Part shown: positions 1 through 8,469 of the stretch, piece by piece
Layout: each line of letters opens with the position of its first letter
Numbering within the stretch: the first letter of the stretch is position 1
NCBI GenBank assembly: GCA_026393475.1
Contig: JAPLAA010000126.1
Span: forward strand, 1-64,000
Source: Actinomycetota bacterium
Lineage (GTDB): Bacteria > Actinomycetota > Acidimicrobiia > Acidimicrobiales > Ilumatobacteraceae
Reading direction: 5' to 3'
Length of the DNA: 64,000 bases
Notes under the pieces: generated by a model
The model's database searches: none
Told to the model about the DNA's origin: nothing
What the model saw: the letters and a program-made list of their open reading frames with translations, nothing else
Program-made: the position numbers and the translations under genes

Positions 1-131
1 GAATGGCTGAAGCTCTCGACCATCGCCAGCCCGTCGGCGATCTCGCTGAGCTCGTTGGTGGTGCGGTTCACCGGCTGGTCGGTGTGTCCGGAGTCGATGA
101 TGCGAGCGGAGAGATCGAGCAGATCGGCCAT
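1..131 (-). CDS. N-terminal fragment, probable MBL-fold metallo-hydrolase
   Basis: Only the first 43 codons are inside the window. They start at ATG 131-129 and run off the left edge. The peptide begins MADLLDLSARIIDSG and continues through VNRTTNELSEIADG to VESFSHS. From memory, actinobacterial MBL-fold (alkylsulfatase/lactonase-like) hydrolases begin with a similar VNR-T-NEL-EIADG-VESFSH stretch just before the beta-lactamase fold, but no metal-binding HxHxDH motif is visible here, so the assignment rests on this short match. No clear Shine-Dalgarno sequence precedes the ATG. It lies downstream of the lytic transglycosylase on the same strand, separated from it by a long palindrome that probably ends transcription. 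Confidence 0.45.
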   Translation of the reverse strand, partial: MADLLDLSARIIDSGHTDQPVNRTTNELSEIADGLAMVESFSH

Positions 132-169
132 GCGCGAAACCGTACTCCCGCACCCCTCCCGCCCCCGAG

Positions 170-253
170 ACCCGAGTGCCAGCGGTCCGCCCGAGTGCCA
201 TCCGCCCACCCGAGGTCTCCTGGCGCCCCCGGGTGCGCCGCTGGCACTCGGGT
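170..253 (-). terminator. Long palindrome after lytic transglycosylase gene
   Basis: Perfect 16-bp inverted repeat: ACCCGAGTGCCAGCGG at 170-185 and its complement at 238-253. The 52-nt loop contains a third copy of CCCGAGTGCCA at 190-200. The right arm ends 10 nt beyond the stop codon of the minus-strand gene at 263. No U-tract is visible, so it may be a terminator or an mRNA 3'-end stabiliser. The architecture (long arms plus an extra internal copy) recurs at 1309-1397. Confidence 0.55.
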
Positions 254-262
254 GAGGCGTCG

Positions 263-1255
263 TCAGGCGGCGTCGGCGGGATTCGCGGCGAGGTAGGCGG
301 CGGCGTCGATCGGTGCGGACTGCGCGTACCCCACCGGCAGCCGCACCGTGCCGGCAGCGCTGCCGTAGAACACCTGGAACGCGTGCAGCCCGCGGTACAG
401 GCCCGGCTCGTCGCGCAGCGATTCGGCGTACGCGGTGACCACGGCGACGTAGCCGTCGTTCGGGTTGTACTGGTACACCGCGGCGTTCATGTCGGCCGGC
501 CCGCCGCTCTGGGCGAGATAGGTGGCGGCGCCGATGATGGCATCGCGAGTGACGAGCGGGTCGCCCGTGCAGCACTCGGCCCACGTGGTCGGCAGGAACT
601 GCATCGGCCCCACGGCGCCCGCCGACGACACGCCCTGGATGCGACCCATGCGGGTCTCCTGCAGATGGATCGCCGCCAGCCAGTACCAGGGGATGCCGGT
701 GAGCGCTTCGGCCTCGGCGTAGTGGGCGAGCAGGACGTCGACGGACTCGGGCTCGACGATCGTCCACGCCGGGAGCTCAGTGGGCGGCTGGCTGGGAGTG
801 GTGTCGGCTGCGTTGCGTGCCTGCAGGAACTGGCGCGCTCGCACGATCCGCTCGATCGACGGCCGCGCCGCCGGGTCGAGCGCGACGAGCACCTCCTCGT
901 CGAGCTCCGGCACGTCGGCCAGCGCACGCAACAGCAGCTGCAGCTGCTGGCCGGCGAGGGCGGCAGCGTCGGCCGGTGCGGCAGGATCGCTGATCGTCGC
1001 GTGCGCAGCCGAGAAGCCGGCTGCGAACCCGGCAGCATCCGGCGCGACGGTCAGACGGGCATCGCCCAGCGCGCTGACTGCGGTGGGAGCCGTCGACACC
1101 GGCGGTTCGGTCGCATCGGTTGGCGGTGACGTCGGCGTCGTCGCGGGGCCGGTGATCTCGCTGCTCGCGATCGGTCCCTCGGTGTCGCCGCCCGAACATC
1201 CCCCTGCCACGAGCACGACGGTCGCGACGAAAGCGAGTTGGCACCGACGGATCAC
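263..1255 (-). CDS. Lipoprotein lytic murein transglycosylase (SLT domain)
   Basis: A 330-residue protein predicted to cleave peptidoglycan glycan strands at the cell surface. The chosen GTG start at 1255 puts a signal peptide (VIRRCQLAFVATVVLVAGGC) at the very N-terminus, with lipobox VAGGC and lipidated Cys20; a longer upstream frame would bury this signal. A Thr/Pro-rich linker follows. The C-terminal third holds the SLT fold: IPWYWLAAIHLQETRMG with the candidate catalytic Glu, then SSAGAVGPMQFLPTTW, then YNPNDGYVAVVTAYAE. Family members act in cell-wall turnover or division. It stands alone between two long palindromes, so it is probably monocistronic. The function call is firm; substrate preference is unknown. 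Confidence 0.88.
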   Translation of the reverse strand: MIRRCQLAFVATVVLVAGGCSGGDTEGPIASSEITGPATTPTSPPTDATEPPVSTAPTAVSALGDARLTVAPDAAGFAAGFSAAHATISDPAAPADAAALAGQQLQLLLRALADVPELDEEVLVALDPAARPSIERIVRARQFLQARNAADTTPSQPPTELPAWTIVEPESVDVLLAHYAEAEALTGIPWYWLAAIHLQETRMGRIQGVSSAGAVGPMQFLPTTWAECCTGDPLVTRDAIIGAATYLAQSGGPADMNAAVYQYNPNDGYVAVVTAYAESLRDEPGLYRGLHAFQVFYGSAAGTVRLPVGYAQSAPIDAAAYLAANPADAA

Positions 1256-1308
1256 GCCCCCGAGTCTCGCGTCCGCCCCCGTCCAGTCCGGGTCATCCCG
1301 CGAGATCC

Positions 1309-1397
1309 GTGAGCCACACGCCGCGTGTCGCGGCCGTTGGCTCACGAGCACCGATGGTCCGTGCGCGAGACGCCGCCAGACGCGGCGTTTGGCTCAC
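1309..1397 (-). terminator. Long palindrome after acyl-CoA dehydrogenase gene
   Basis: Arms 1309-1326 (GTGAGCCACACGCCGCGT) and 1380-1397 pair at 17 of 18 positions around a 53-nt loop. The loop carries a third copy of TTGGCTCACG at 1337-1346. The right arm ends 5 nt past the stop codon at 1403. The same layout as the 170-253 element but with different arm sequence suggests a structural, not sequence-specific, 3'-end role. No U-run. Confidence 0.55.
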
Positions 1398-1402
1398 GGA
1401 AC

Positions 1403-2500
1403 TCAGCGGGGGAGGCCGAGGACCCGTTCGCCGAGGATGTTGCGCATCACGTTCGAGGTGCCGCCCATGATCGTGTAGCCGGGCGTGTACAGCAGGCCGT
1501 GGGTGACGTCGCTCCACAGTGTGGCCTCGGCACCGAAGACCCGCGAGACGAAGTCGGACACGCGGGCCTCGTGCTCGGTGCAGAAGCACTTCGTCGCCGC
1601 CGAGAAACCGGCAGGTGCCTGACGCAGCACCTCGCGGATCACGAGGATGCGGCCGATGCGGTACTGGATCTCGAGCTGGGCGATCTCCTGGCGGATGACC
1701 GGGTCGCTGGTGTCGGCCCGCTCCTTCGCCATCAAGTACAGCGCCTGGTTGCTGACGAGGCGGTCGATGCCGCCGCGCTCGTGCTCGAGTTGGCGCATCG
1801 TCTGCTTGAACGCGCCACCCTCGGCGCCCACCAGGTTGATCGCCGGCACGCGCACGTCGGTGAAGAACACCTCGCAGAAGTGGCGGTTGGTGGTCATGTC
1901 CTTGATGGGCCGCACCTCGATGCCGGGCGTGTCCATCGGGACGATGATCTCGCTGATGCCGGCGTGCGGCGGGCCGTCGGTGCTGGTGCGGCAGATGAGG
2001 TAGCAGTAGTCGCTCTGGGCGCCGAAGCTGGTCCAGATCTTCTGACCGTTGATCACCCAGTCGTCGCCGTCGCGCACCGCCTGGGTCTTCAACGACGCGA
2101 GATCGCTGCCGGCGTTCGGCTCGCTCATGCCGATGCACCAGGTGGTCTCGCCGGAGAGGATCCTCGGCAGGAACTCGGCCTGCTGATCGGGGCGGCCGTA
2201 GGTGATGAGCGTCGGGCCCATCTGGCGGTCGCCGAACCACATCGCCGCGATCGGGGCGCCGGCCGCGATCATCTCCTCGCCCACGATGAGCCGCTCGATC
2301 GCCGGTCGGCCGCCGCCACCGAACTCGGTGGGCCAGGTCATGCCGATCCAGCCGTGGGCGGCCATCTCCTTGGCGAAGTCCTTCGAGTAGCCGTTGATCC
2401 AGCTGTCGTTGTGCCGTCCGAACCGGGCGACCGCCTCGGTGGCCACCCTGCGAGCGCGCTCGCGGAGTTCGATCTGCTCGGGTGTCCAGGCGAAGTCCAT
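1403..2500 (-). CDS. Acyl-CoA dehydrogenase family protein
   Basis: A 365-residue flavoprotein of the acyl-CoA dehydrogenase superfamily, oxidising an acyl-CoA at the alpha-beta bond in fatty acid, amino acid or xenobiotic catabolism. The start at ATG 2500 gives MDFAWTPEQIELRERARRV, the usual opening helix; longer frames upstream are intergenic. The substrate/FAD region shows WCIGMSEPNAGSDLAS and DDWVINGQKIWTS, and the C-terminal helix bundle ends GYTIMGGTSNVMRNILGERV. The Glu normally found in the YEGTNE motif is replaced by Gly (MGGTSN). This is common in actinobacterial FadE proteins, where another residue may serve as base. The substrate cannot be deduced. No operon partner is visible. 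Confidence 0.9.
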   Translation of the reverse strand: MDFAWTPEQIELRERARRVATEAVARFGRHNDSWINGYSKDFAKEMAAHGWIGMTWPTEFGGGGRPAIERLIVGEEMIAAGAPIAAMWFGDRQMGPTLITYGRPDQQAEFLPRILSGETTWCIGMSEPNAGSDLASLKTQAVRDGDDWVINGQKIWTSFGAQSDYCYLICRTSTDGPPHAGISEIIVPMDTPGIEVRPIKDMTTNRHFCEVFFTDVRVPAINLVGAEGGAFKQTMRQLEHERGGIDRLVSNQALYLMAKERADTSDPVIRQEIAQLEIQYRIGRILVIREVLRQAPAGFSAATKCFCTEHEARVSDFVSRVFGAEATLWSDVTHGLLYTPGYTIMGGTSNVMRNILGERVLGLPR

Positions 2501-2624
2501 CGCCGGTGATGCTACGACGACCCGGCCCGGGGGAGCGGTGTCCGGCGGGCCTCTGCCGAGGTGACGTCCGCCCCAAACCCGATCGTGTCGATAAATGCGA
2601 TCGGATTCGTCAGGAATTGGTAAC

Positions 2625-3323
2625 GTGTCGTCCGTGACCGATGCAGCCGCCACCTCGTTCGACGCTTCGAGCCTCGATCTCGACGCCCTGAACGAGGAGT
2701 TCGAATCCCACGGCGACGCCACGAAGATGATCCAGTGGCTCGTCGACTCCATCCCGCTCGACCGCCTGATCGTCGCCTCGGCGATGACGTCGGACACCGT
2801 CCTCGTCGACGTGTCTGCCAAGGTGGCGCCCGGCATCGACGTGCTCTTCCTCGACACCGGCTACCACTTCGCGGAGACCCTGCAGACGGTCGATGCGGTC
2901 GGCGCCAAGTACCCGATCAAGCTCGTCGTCACCCCGGCCCCGCCGATCGGTGATGAGCGCTACCTCAGCGATCCCGACGGCTGCTGCCACCAGCGCAAGG
3001 TCGTGCCGCTCGAGGAGGGCCTCGCCGGCCGTCTCGGGTGGATCAGTGGCGTGCGCCGCAGCGACAGCGAGGTGCGCGCCAACACCCCGTTCGTGCAGCT
3101 CGACAAGCGCGGCATGGTGAAGCTCAACCCGCTCGCCGCCTGGACCGACGCCGATCTCGCCACCTACGCCGCCATCCACGAGGTGCCGCTCAACCCGTTG
3201 CTCGACCAGGGCTATCCGTCCATCGGGTGCATGCCCTGCACCCGCAAGCCGGCCGACGGCGAGCACGCCCGCGCCGGTCGGTGGAGCGCCCACGCCAAGA
3301 CCGAGTGCGGCCTGCACCTGTAG
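2625..3323 (+). CDS. cysH: APS reductase (adenylyl-sulfate reductase), Fe-S type
   Basis: A 232-residue reductase that converts adenylyl sulfate (APS) to sulfite in assimilatory sulfate reduction. The [4Fe-4S] signature is complete: CCHQRKVVPL in the middle and GCMPCT near the C-terminus. FLDTGYHFAET is the nucleotide-binding region, and the protein ends TECGLHL, carrying the catalytic Cys. Having both Cys pairs favours APS over PAPS as substrate (family knowledge), which fits a CysN with no kinase domain. GTG 2625 is preferred because AGGA lies at 2612-2615, nine bases upstream; ATG 2595 and GTG 2634 are alternatives. First gene of the sulfate operon, 113 nt before cysD. Stop codon TAG. Confidence 0.93.
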   Translation: MSSVTDAAATSFDASSLDLDALNEEFESHGDATKMIQWLVDSIPLDRLIVASAMTSDTVLVDVSAKVAPGIDVLFLDTGYHFAETLQTVDAVGAKYPIKLVVTPAPPIGDERYLSDPDGCCHQRKVVPLEEGLAGRLGWISGVRRSDSEVRANTPFVQLDKRGMVKLNPLAAWTDADLATYAAIHEVPLNPLLDQGYPSIGCMPCTRKPADGEHARAGRWSAHAKTECGLHL

Positions 3324-3348
3324 TCACCGCCCCACCGACTGCCCCAGT

Positions 3349-3380
3349 CGTTTCCGCCCGCCGTTTCCGCCGTTTCCGCC
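3349..3380 (+). repeat. Short tandem CGTTTCCGCC repeats between cysH and cysD
   Basis: The decamer CGTTTCCGCC occurs at 3349-3358, 3362-3371 and 3371-3380 in the 113-nt cysH-cysD gap. The pyrimidine-rich tract could arise by slippage. No function is evident. Confidence 0.5.
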
Positions 3381-3436
3381 CATCCCGCACGACCTGCCAG
3401 ACCTGCTGACACCAGCCGCCGACGAGGAGAGATGAC

Positions 3437-4384
3437 GTGACCGTGATCGACCAGACCAGCACCGAGTTCGACGACGCCGACCGCGTCGGTCTCGACCACC
3501 GCCTCGCCCAGCTCGAGGCGCATGCCATCTTCGTGATCCGCGAGGTCGCTGCCGAGTGCGAGCGCCCCGTGCTGCTGTTCTCCGGCGGCAAGGACAGCGT
3601 CGTCATGCTGCACCTCGCCAAGAAGGCGTTCGAGCCCGGCGTGATCCCGTTCCCGGTGATGCACGTCGACACCGGCCACAACTTCCCCGAGGTGATCGAG
3701 TTCCGCGACCGCCTCGTCGAGCAGATGGGCGTGCGGCTCGTCGTGGCGAGCGTGCAGGACGCGATCGACGAGGGCCGTGTGGCCGACCCGGGCCCCACCG
3801 GTTCGCGCAACCGGCTGCAGACCCAGCCGCTGCTGTACGAGGTGGGTCGCAACAAGTTCGACGCAGCCTTCGGTGGCGCCCGCCGCGACGAGGACAAGGC
3901 CCGCGCCAAGGAGCGCATCCTCAGCTTCCGCGACCTGTTCGGCCAGTGGGATCCGAAGAACCAGCGCCCCGAGCTGTGGCGTCTCTACAACCCCCGCGTC
4001 CGCGCCGGCGAGCATCTGCGGGCGTTCCCGATCAGCGACTGGACCGAGCTCGACATCTGGCGCTACATCGCCGTCAACGACATCGAGCTGCCGCAGATGT
4101 ACTACGCCCACCAGCGCGAGGTCGTCGAGCGCGACGGCATGCTGCTCGCCACCAGCGAGGTCACGCCCGCGCTGCCCGGCGAGACGCCGTTCGTCGAGAC
4201 CGTGCGCTACCGCACCGTCGGCGACATGACGTGCACCGGCGCGGTGCGCAGCGATGCCGCCACGCCGCTCGAGGTGCTCACCGAGATCGAACAGAGCCGC
4301 ATCACCGAGCGCGGCGCCACGCGTGCCGACGACAAGTTCAGCGAAGCCGCCATGGAAGACCGAAAGCGCGAGGGGTACTTCTGA
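3437..4384 (+). CDS. cysD: Sulfate adenylyltransferase subunit 2
   Basis: A 315-residue catalytic subunit of the heterodimeric ATP sulfurylase, making APS from sulfate and ATP with energy from CysN GTP hydrolysis. The PP-loop motif LLFSGGKDSVVMLHLA lies near residue 50, followed by HVDTGHNFPEVIEFRD. The C-terminus ends KREGYF, as in CysD proteins generally. GTG 3437 is preceded by GAGGAG at 3424-3429, a strong ribosome binding site. The stop codon overlaps the cysN start by one base (TGATG), so the two subunits are translationally coupled. Length and motifs are typical. Confidence 0.96.
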   Translation: MTVIDQTSTEFDDADRVGLDHRLAQLEAHAIFVIREVAAECERPVLLFSGGKDSVVMLHLAKKAFEPGVIPFPVMHVDTGHNFPEVIEFRDRLVEQMGVRLVVASVQDAIDEGRVADPGPTGSRNRLQTQPLLYEVGRNKFDAAFGGARRDEDKARAKERILSFRDLFGQWDPKNQRPELWRLYNPRVRAGEHLRAFPISDWTELDIWRYIAVNDIELPQMYYAHQREVVERDGMLLATSEVTPALPGETPFVETVRYRTVGDMTCTGAVRSDAATPLEVLTEIEQSRITERGATRADDKFSEAAMEDRKREGYF

Positions 4385-5628
4385 TGGAGCTGTTGCGCTT
4401 CGCCACCGCCGGGTCCGTCGACGACGGCAAGAGCACGCTGATCGGTCGCCTGCTGCACGACACCAAGGCGCTGTTCGACGACGTGATCGATGCCGTCGCG
4501 GCCACCACGGCACGGCGCGGGGGAGAAGGCCTCGACCTCGCCCTCGTCACCGACGGCCTGCGCGCCGAGCGCGAGCAGGGCATCACGATCGACGTCGCGT
4601 ACCGCTACTTCTCCACGCCGCTGCGTTCGTTCGTCATCGCCGACACGCCGGGCCATGTGCAGTACACGCGCAACATGGTCACCGGTGCGTCCACCTCCGA
4701 CGTCGCGGTCATCCTCGTCGACGCCCGCCACGGCCTCCGCGAGCAGTCGCTGCGCCACGCCGCACTCTCGGCGCTGCTCGGCATCCAGCACCTCGTGCTC
4801 GCGGTCAACAAGATGGACCTCGTCGACTGGAGCGAGGCCCGGTTCACCGAGATCCGTGATGAGTTCGCCGCTCTGGCCGAGCGCCTCGACGTGCCTGTGG
4901 TGACCGCCATCCCGCTGTGCGCGCTCGACGGCGGCAACGTGGTCGACCCGTCGCCGCACACGCCCTGGTACGACGGGCCGTGCCTGCTCGAGCACCTCGA
5001 GACCCTGCCGTTGCCCCGCTACGACGAGGGTGCGTTGCGTCTGCCGGTGCAGCTCGTGATCAAGCCGGCCGTCGGCAGCGGTGCGGGCGTCACCGCCGAG
5101 CGCCGCTGGTACGCGGGTTCCCTCGCGGCTGGCATCCCGCAGGTCGGCCAGGAGATCGTCGTGCTGCCCTCGGGCACGCACAGCCGCATCGCCGCCGTCG
5201 AGGGCAACGCCCCCGCCGTGCGCGTGCAGCTCGAGCACGAGCTCGACGTGTCGCGAGGCGACGTGATCGCCGACGCGCACGACGCGCCGCACGCGGTTCC
5301 CCAGATCCTCGCCCGGGTGGCGTGGATGGCCGACAAGCCGTTGCGTGCCGGCAGTCATGTGCTGCTCAAGCACGGCACGCGTACGGTGAAGGCCGTGGCC
5401 ACCCAGTTGCACGACCGCCTCGACGTCGCAACGCTCGACACGCACACCGGTGTCGACGAGCTCGGGCTCAACGAGATCGGCACCGTCACGTTCATCACCT
5501 CGCTGCCGTTGCCGATCGATGCATATGCAACGAACCGCACGATGGGCAGCTTCATCGTGATCGACGAGGTCACCAACGGCACCGTGGGCGCCGGCATGGT
5601 GGCCGAACCGGTGGGCGCGCCCGCGTGA
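4384..5628 (+). CDS. cysN: Sulfate adenylyltransferase subunit 1 (GTPase)
   Basis: A 414-residue EF-Tu-like GTPase subunit of ATP sulfurylase. G1 is AGSVDDGKSTLIGRL close to the N-terminus, the switch region reads EREQGITIDVAYRYF, G3 is ADTPGHVQYTRNM and G4 is AVNKMDLVDW. Beta-barrel domains follow. At 414 residues it lacks the C-terminal APS kinase domain of CysNC fusions, and no cysC is in the window, consistent with direct reduction of APS by CysH. Starts at ATG 4384 inside the cysD stop codon and overlaps cobA by four bases (GTGA). Confidence 0.96.
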   Translation: MELLRFATAGSVDDGKSTLIGRLLHDTKALFDDVIDAVAATTARRGGEGLDLALVTDGLRAEREQGITIDVAYRYFSTPLRSFVIADTPGHVQYTRNMVTGASTSDVAVILVDARHGLREQSLRHAALSALLGIQHLVLAVNKMDLVDWSEARFTEIRDEFAALAERLDVPVVTAIPLCALDGGNVVDPSPHTPWYDGPCLLEHLETLPLPRYDEGALRLPVQLVIKPAVGSGAGVTAERRWYAGSLAAGIPQVGQEIVVLPSGTHSRIAAVEGNAPAVRVQLEHELDVSRGDVIADAHDAPHAVPQILARVAWMADKPLRAGSHVLLKHGTRTVKAVATQLHDRLDVATLDTHTGVDELGLNEIGTVTFITSLPLPIDAYATNRTMGSFIVIDEVTNGTVGAGMVAEPVGAPA

Positions 5629-6377
5629 GCGAGCCGCACGTCTGGCTGGTGGGCGCAGGCCCGGGTGATCCCGAGCTGTTGACGCTCAAGGCTGCCCGGC
5701 TGATCGCCGAAGCCGACGTGGTGCTGTACGACCGGCTGGTGTCGCCGGAGATCCTCGCGATGGCACGGCCCGATGCCGATCTGATCGACGTCGGCAAGCG
5801 CCCGGGTGGCAGCCACACCCAGGGCGTGCTCAACGAGCTGCTCGTGCTCCACGCCCGCTCGGGCCGTCGGGTGGTTCGACTGAAGGGCGGCGATCCGTTC
5901 CTGTTCGGCCGGGGTGGCGAAGAGGTCGAGGTGCTCGCCGAGGCGGGCATCGAGTGCGGGATCGTTCCCGGCATCAGCTCGTCGCTGGCCGGCCCCGCCG
6001 CAGCCGGCATCCCCGTCACCCACCGTCAGGTCGCCCGTGCGGTCACGATCGTCACCGGCCACGAGGCCAGCGACAGCGATCCGGTCGACTGGTCGGCCGT
6101 CGGTCGCCTGGGTGGCACGCTGGTGGTGCTGATGGGTATCGAGCGCCGTGTTGCGATCGTGGCGAAGCTGGTCGAGGCCGGCCTCGCCGCCGACACGCCG
6201 GCCGCGGTCGTGATGCACGCCACCACGCCCCGCCAGCGCATCTGGACCGGCCGGCTCGAGCAACTGCCCGACACCGACGTCGAGTCGCCCGCGGTGATGG
6301 TGATCGGCGCCGTCGCGACCTTCGCGCACGATGCGGCGGTGCTCGTGGCGGCACATACGCTGCCGCTCGATGGCTGA
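5625..6377 (+). CDS. cobA: Uroporphyrinogen-III C-methyltransferase
   Basis: A 250-residue SAM-dependent enzyme that methylates uroporphyrinogen III at C2 and C7 to give precorrin-2, the branch point to siroheme and cobalamin. Diagnostic motifs: VWLVGAGPGDPELLTLKA at the N-terminus, DVVLYDRLV, VVRLKGGDPFLFGRGGEE, VPGISSSLAGPAAAGIPVTHR and a C-terminal TGRLEQLP. GTG 5625 overlaps the cysN stop by four bases, and the gene end overlaps the next gene by eight. Placement in a sulfate operon indicates siroheme for sulfite reductase as the purpose, although cobalamin supply is possible too. Confidence 0.95.
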   Translation: MSEPHVWLVGAGPGDPELLTLKAARLIAEADVVLYDRLVSPEILAMARPDADLIDVGKRPGGSHTQGVLNELLVLHARSGRRVVRLKGGDPFLFGRGGEEVEVLAEAGIECGIVPGISSSLAGPAAAGIPVTHRQVARAVTIVTGHEASDSDPVDWSAVGRLGGTLVVLMGIERRVAIVAKLVEAGLAADTPAAVVMHATTPRQRIWTGRLEQLPDTDVESPAVMVIGAVATFAHDAAVLVAAHTLPLDG

Positions 6378-6945
6378 CCCGATCGACCTCGCCAACGCCC
6401 GCCGCATCGACGACGGGTACCCGATCGTCGTCCGCCTCGCCGGTCGGCCGGTGCTCGTGGTGGGTGGAGGAGTGATCGCCCTGCGCAAGACCGAGGGCCT
6501 GGTCGCCTCGGGCGCGACGATCACCGTGGTGTCGCCCGACTTCGCCGAGGGCTTCGAGACGCTCGAGGGCGTCACGCTCGTGCAGGGCCGCTACGAACCC
6601 GCTGATCTCGACGGTGCATGGCTGGTGGTGGCGGCCACGAACGACCCCGTGGTGCAGCAACAGATCTTCGACGAATGCGAGTCCCGCGGCGTGTTCTGCA
6701 ACGCCGTCGACGACCCCGACCGGTGCAGCTTCATCCTCCCGGCGATCGAGCGCCGTGGCCCGGTGATCGTGGCCGTCAGCACCCAGGGCCGCAGCCCCAG
6801 CCTGGCCAAGTACCTGAAGGAACACCTCGCGGCCGCCATCCCGGAGAACATCGAACACCTCGCCGACGAACTCGCCGCCAAGCGCAAGGCCATCCAAGCG
6901 TCCGGCGAGTCCACCGAAGACCGCGAGTGGCCCAACCCCCTCTAG
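6370..6945 (+). CDS. Precorrin-2 dehydrogenase / sirohydrochlorin ferrochelatase (Met8/CysG-N type)
   Basis: A 191-residue NAD-binding enzyme completing siroheme synthesis after CobA. VVRLAGRPVLVVGGGVIALRK is the dinucleotide-binding loop. WLVVAATNDPVVQQQIFDEC and CNAVDDPDRCSFILPA are the conserved CysG-N segments, and VAVSTQGRSPSLAKYLKE follows. ATG 6370 gives MADPIDLANARRIDDGYPIVV and overlaps the cobA stop by eight bases, so translation is coupled. Whether it also inserts iron (as Met8 does) cannot be read directly. Last gene of the operon, with a hairpin at 6980-7001 behind it. Stop codon TAG. Confidence 0.92.
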   Translation: MADPIDLANARRIDDGYPIVVRLAGRPVLVVGGGVIALRKTEGLVASGATITVVSPDFAEGFETLEGVTLVQGRYEPADLDGAWLVVAATNDPVVQQQIFDECESRGVFCNAVDDPDRCSFILPAIERRGPVIVAVSTQGRSPSLAKYLKEHLAAAIPENIEHLADELAAKRKAIQASGESTEDREWPNPL

Positions 6946-6979
6946 TCGTTTGATCACGTTCGCGTCGCACCGACCAGTT

Positions 6980-7001
6980 CGATCGGCGCGTCGGCCGATC
7001 G
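6980..7001. terminator. Hairpin between convergent siroheme and anti-sigma genes
   Basis: Perfect 8-bp inverted repeat CGATCGGC / GCCGATCG with the 6-nt loop GCGTCG, in the 69-nt gap between two converging genes. It has no U-tract on either side and could serve both strands. Confidence 0.5.
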
Positions 7002-7014
7002 ATCGTGTGCTCGG

Positions 7015-8469
7015 TCAGCGGCTGGCAGGGACGTCGGCGATGAAGACGCCGTTCGGTGTGCCGTCTCGGTACAGGGAGCAGGCGAAGGCCTGATCCATCG
7101 AAACAGGGATCAGGAGCATGACCCGTTGGTCGCCGTTGGGCGCGACGGCGGCTCGGGCTCCCTGCAGTTCTGCACCTTCGCACGGATCGAGGTCGGCCTC
7201 GATGTCGCCGACCGCGACCCACGTCCCGTCCGACAGGGGGATGCCCGTCGTCGGAGCTGCCTCTGGAAGGCTGCCGTCGGCCATCACGCCTTCGAGGAAT
7301 GCGCACCCGGTGACCCCGTCGTCGCGGTCGATGCAGATCCCGCTCACCGCTCCTCGCAGGTGAGCAGTGATCGTGTGACCCAGCAGTTGGAAGTTCGCGA
7401 CGGTTGGAGCTCCACGGAGGATCACTTCCGGATCGGGGGCGGTCGTTCGCCACGCCTCCTCGTTCGCCGGAGCAAGAGCCACGAGCATCGCAACGAGTTC
7501 ATCGACCGTGGCGCTCTCATCGAGGCTGTAGGCCTCCACCTGGACGTCACCGAGCATTCGCACCACTGCACGAGTGCGATCGTCGACGAGGAAGACGTCA
7601 TCGGTGCCTGCGATCAACGTGCCGATATCGCTCCCTCGCAGACCGTCGACTCGGGAGGCCGCCACGGTGGCCGTCGCACCGAGGTCGGAGACGAGGCGGA
7701 TGCTGTTGTTTCCGGACGTGACGACTGGTGTCCCATCCAACAGGTACTCGCGGGTCTTCACCCACTCGGATCCATTGGCGACGGTGAAGGTGGTTCGGTT
7801 TCCGGCCTGTTGTGTCTGGAGGTCGGCGGCGAGTGATCGCGCGCTCGTCTCCACATGGTCGGTCGTGGTGAGCATGATCGTCCGCCCGCCTTGCTGCCAC
7901 TGCAGCGCCGGGAGCGTCTCGTCCCACACGGCGTCCAACGGGGACGACGGGATGGGGGAGGCCTCGAAGGTGGAGCCTGTCGCCGGATCCAGGGCTGGCT
8001 CGGTCGAGGCAGTTGTCTCGCCGGTGTACGAGGGTGTCTGCGACACGACGCCTCGGATGCCACCGGTGCCGAGTTGGAAGACGGCGACATCGCCCGAGTA
8101 GTAGACGTCCCCACCCTTGGTGCGCTCCATGCCGACGATCATCCAGCCCGCCGGCAGTTCACTGGGGAGGTAGTAGGCGTCGAGGAACTGGCCGGCGACG
8201 ACCTCGGGGACGGTGGAGTCGGCGGGGTCGACGTCGTCCTCGGCGGACGGCCACAGCACCAGCGCACCGACGGCCAGGACCGCCACGGCAGCGGCGACGG
8301 CGGTGAGCGGGCGGAACCACTCCCTGCGGGGTTCGGGGCCGACGCTCACCAACGTGTCGAGGTCGGCGACGGACGGGGGAGCGGGCGGCTCGGCCACGGC
8401 GGTGCGCATCATCGTGCGCAACCGGTCGTCGAGGCGTTCGTCGGTCGGGTCGTTCAGCAGATCGTTCAC
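7015..8469 (-). CDS. Single-pass membrane protein, probable anti-sigma factor
   Basis: A 484-residue protein with a cytoplasmic N-terminus of about 50 residues, one membrane segment (PLTAVAAAVAVLAVGALVLW) and a large extracytoplasmic part. Its GTG start (8469) overlaps the stop of the upstream ECF sigma gene by four bases, the classic sigma/anti-sigma arrangement, so I infer that it holds the sigma factor inactive. The N-terminus lacks a zinc HxxxCxxC anti-sigma motif. The outer part has no enzyme motif I recognise; its C-terminus has several Cys residues and could be a ligand-sensing domain. Third codon positions are less GC-rich than in neighbours. Function is inferred from context. Confidence 0.6.
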   Translation of the reverse strand: MNDLLNDPTDERLDDRLRTMMRTAVAEPPAPPSVADLDTLVSVGPEPRREWFRPLTAVAAAVAVLAVGALVLWPSAEDDVDPADSTVPEVVAGQFLDAYYLPSELPAGWMIVGMERTKGGDVYYSGDVAVFQLGTGGIRGVVSQTPSYTGETTASTEPALDPATGSTFEASPIPSSPLDAVWDETLPALQWQQGGRTIMLTTTDHVETSARSLAADLQTQQAGNRTTFTVANGSEWVKTREYLLDGTPVVTSGNNSIRLVSDLGATATVAASRVDGLRGSDIGTLIAGTDDVFLVDDRTRAVVRMLGDVQVEAYSLDESATVDELVAMLVALAPANEEAWRTTAPDPEVILRGAPTVANFQLLGHTITAHLRGAVSGICIDRDDGVTGCAFLEGVMADGSLPEAAPTTGIPLSDGTWVAVGDIEADLDPCEGAELQGARAAVAPNGDQRVMLLIPVSMDQAFACSLYRDGTPNGVFIADVPASR

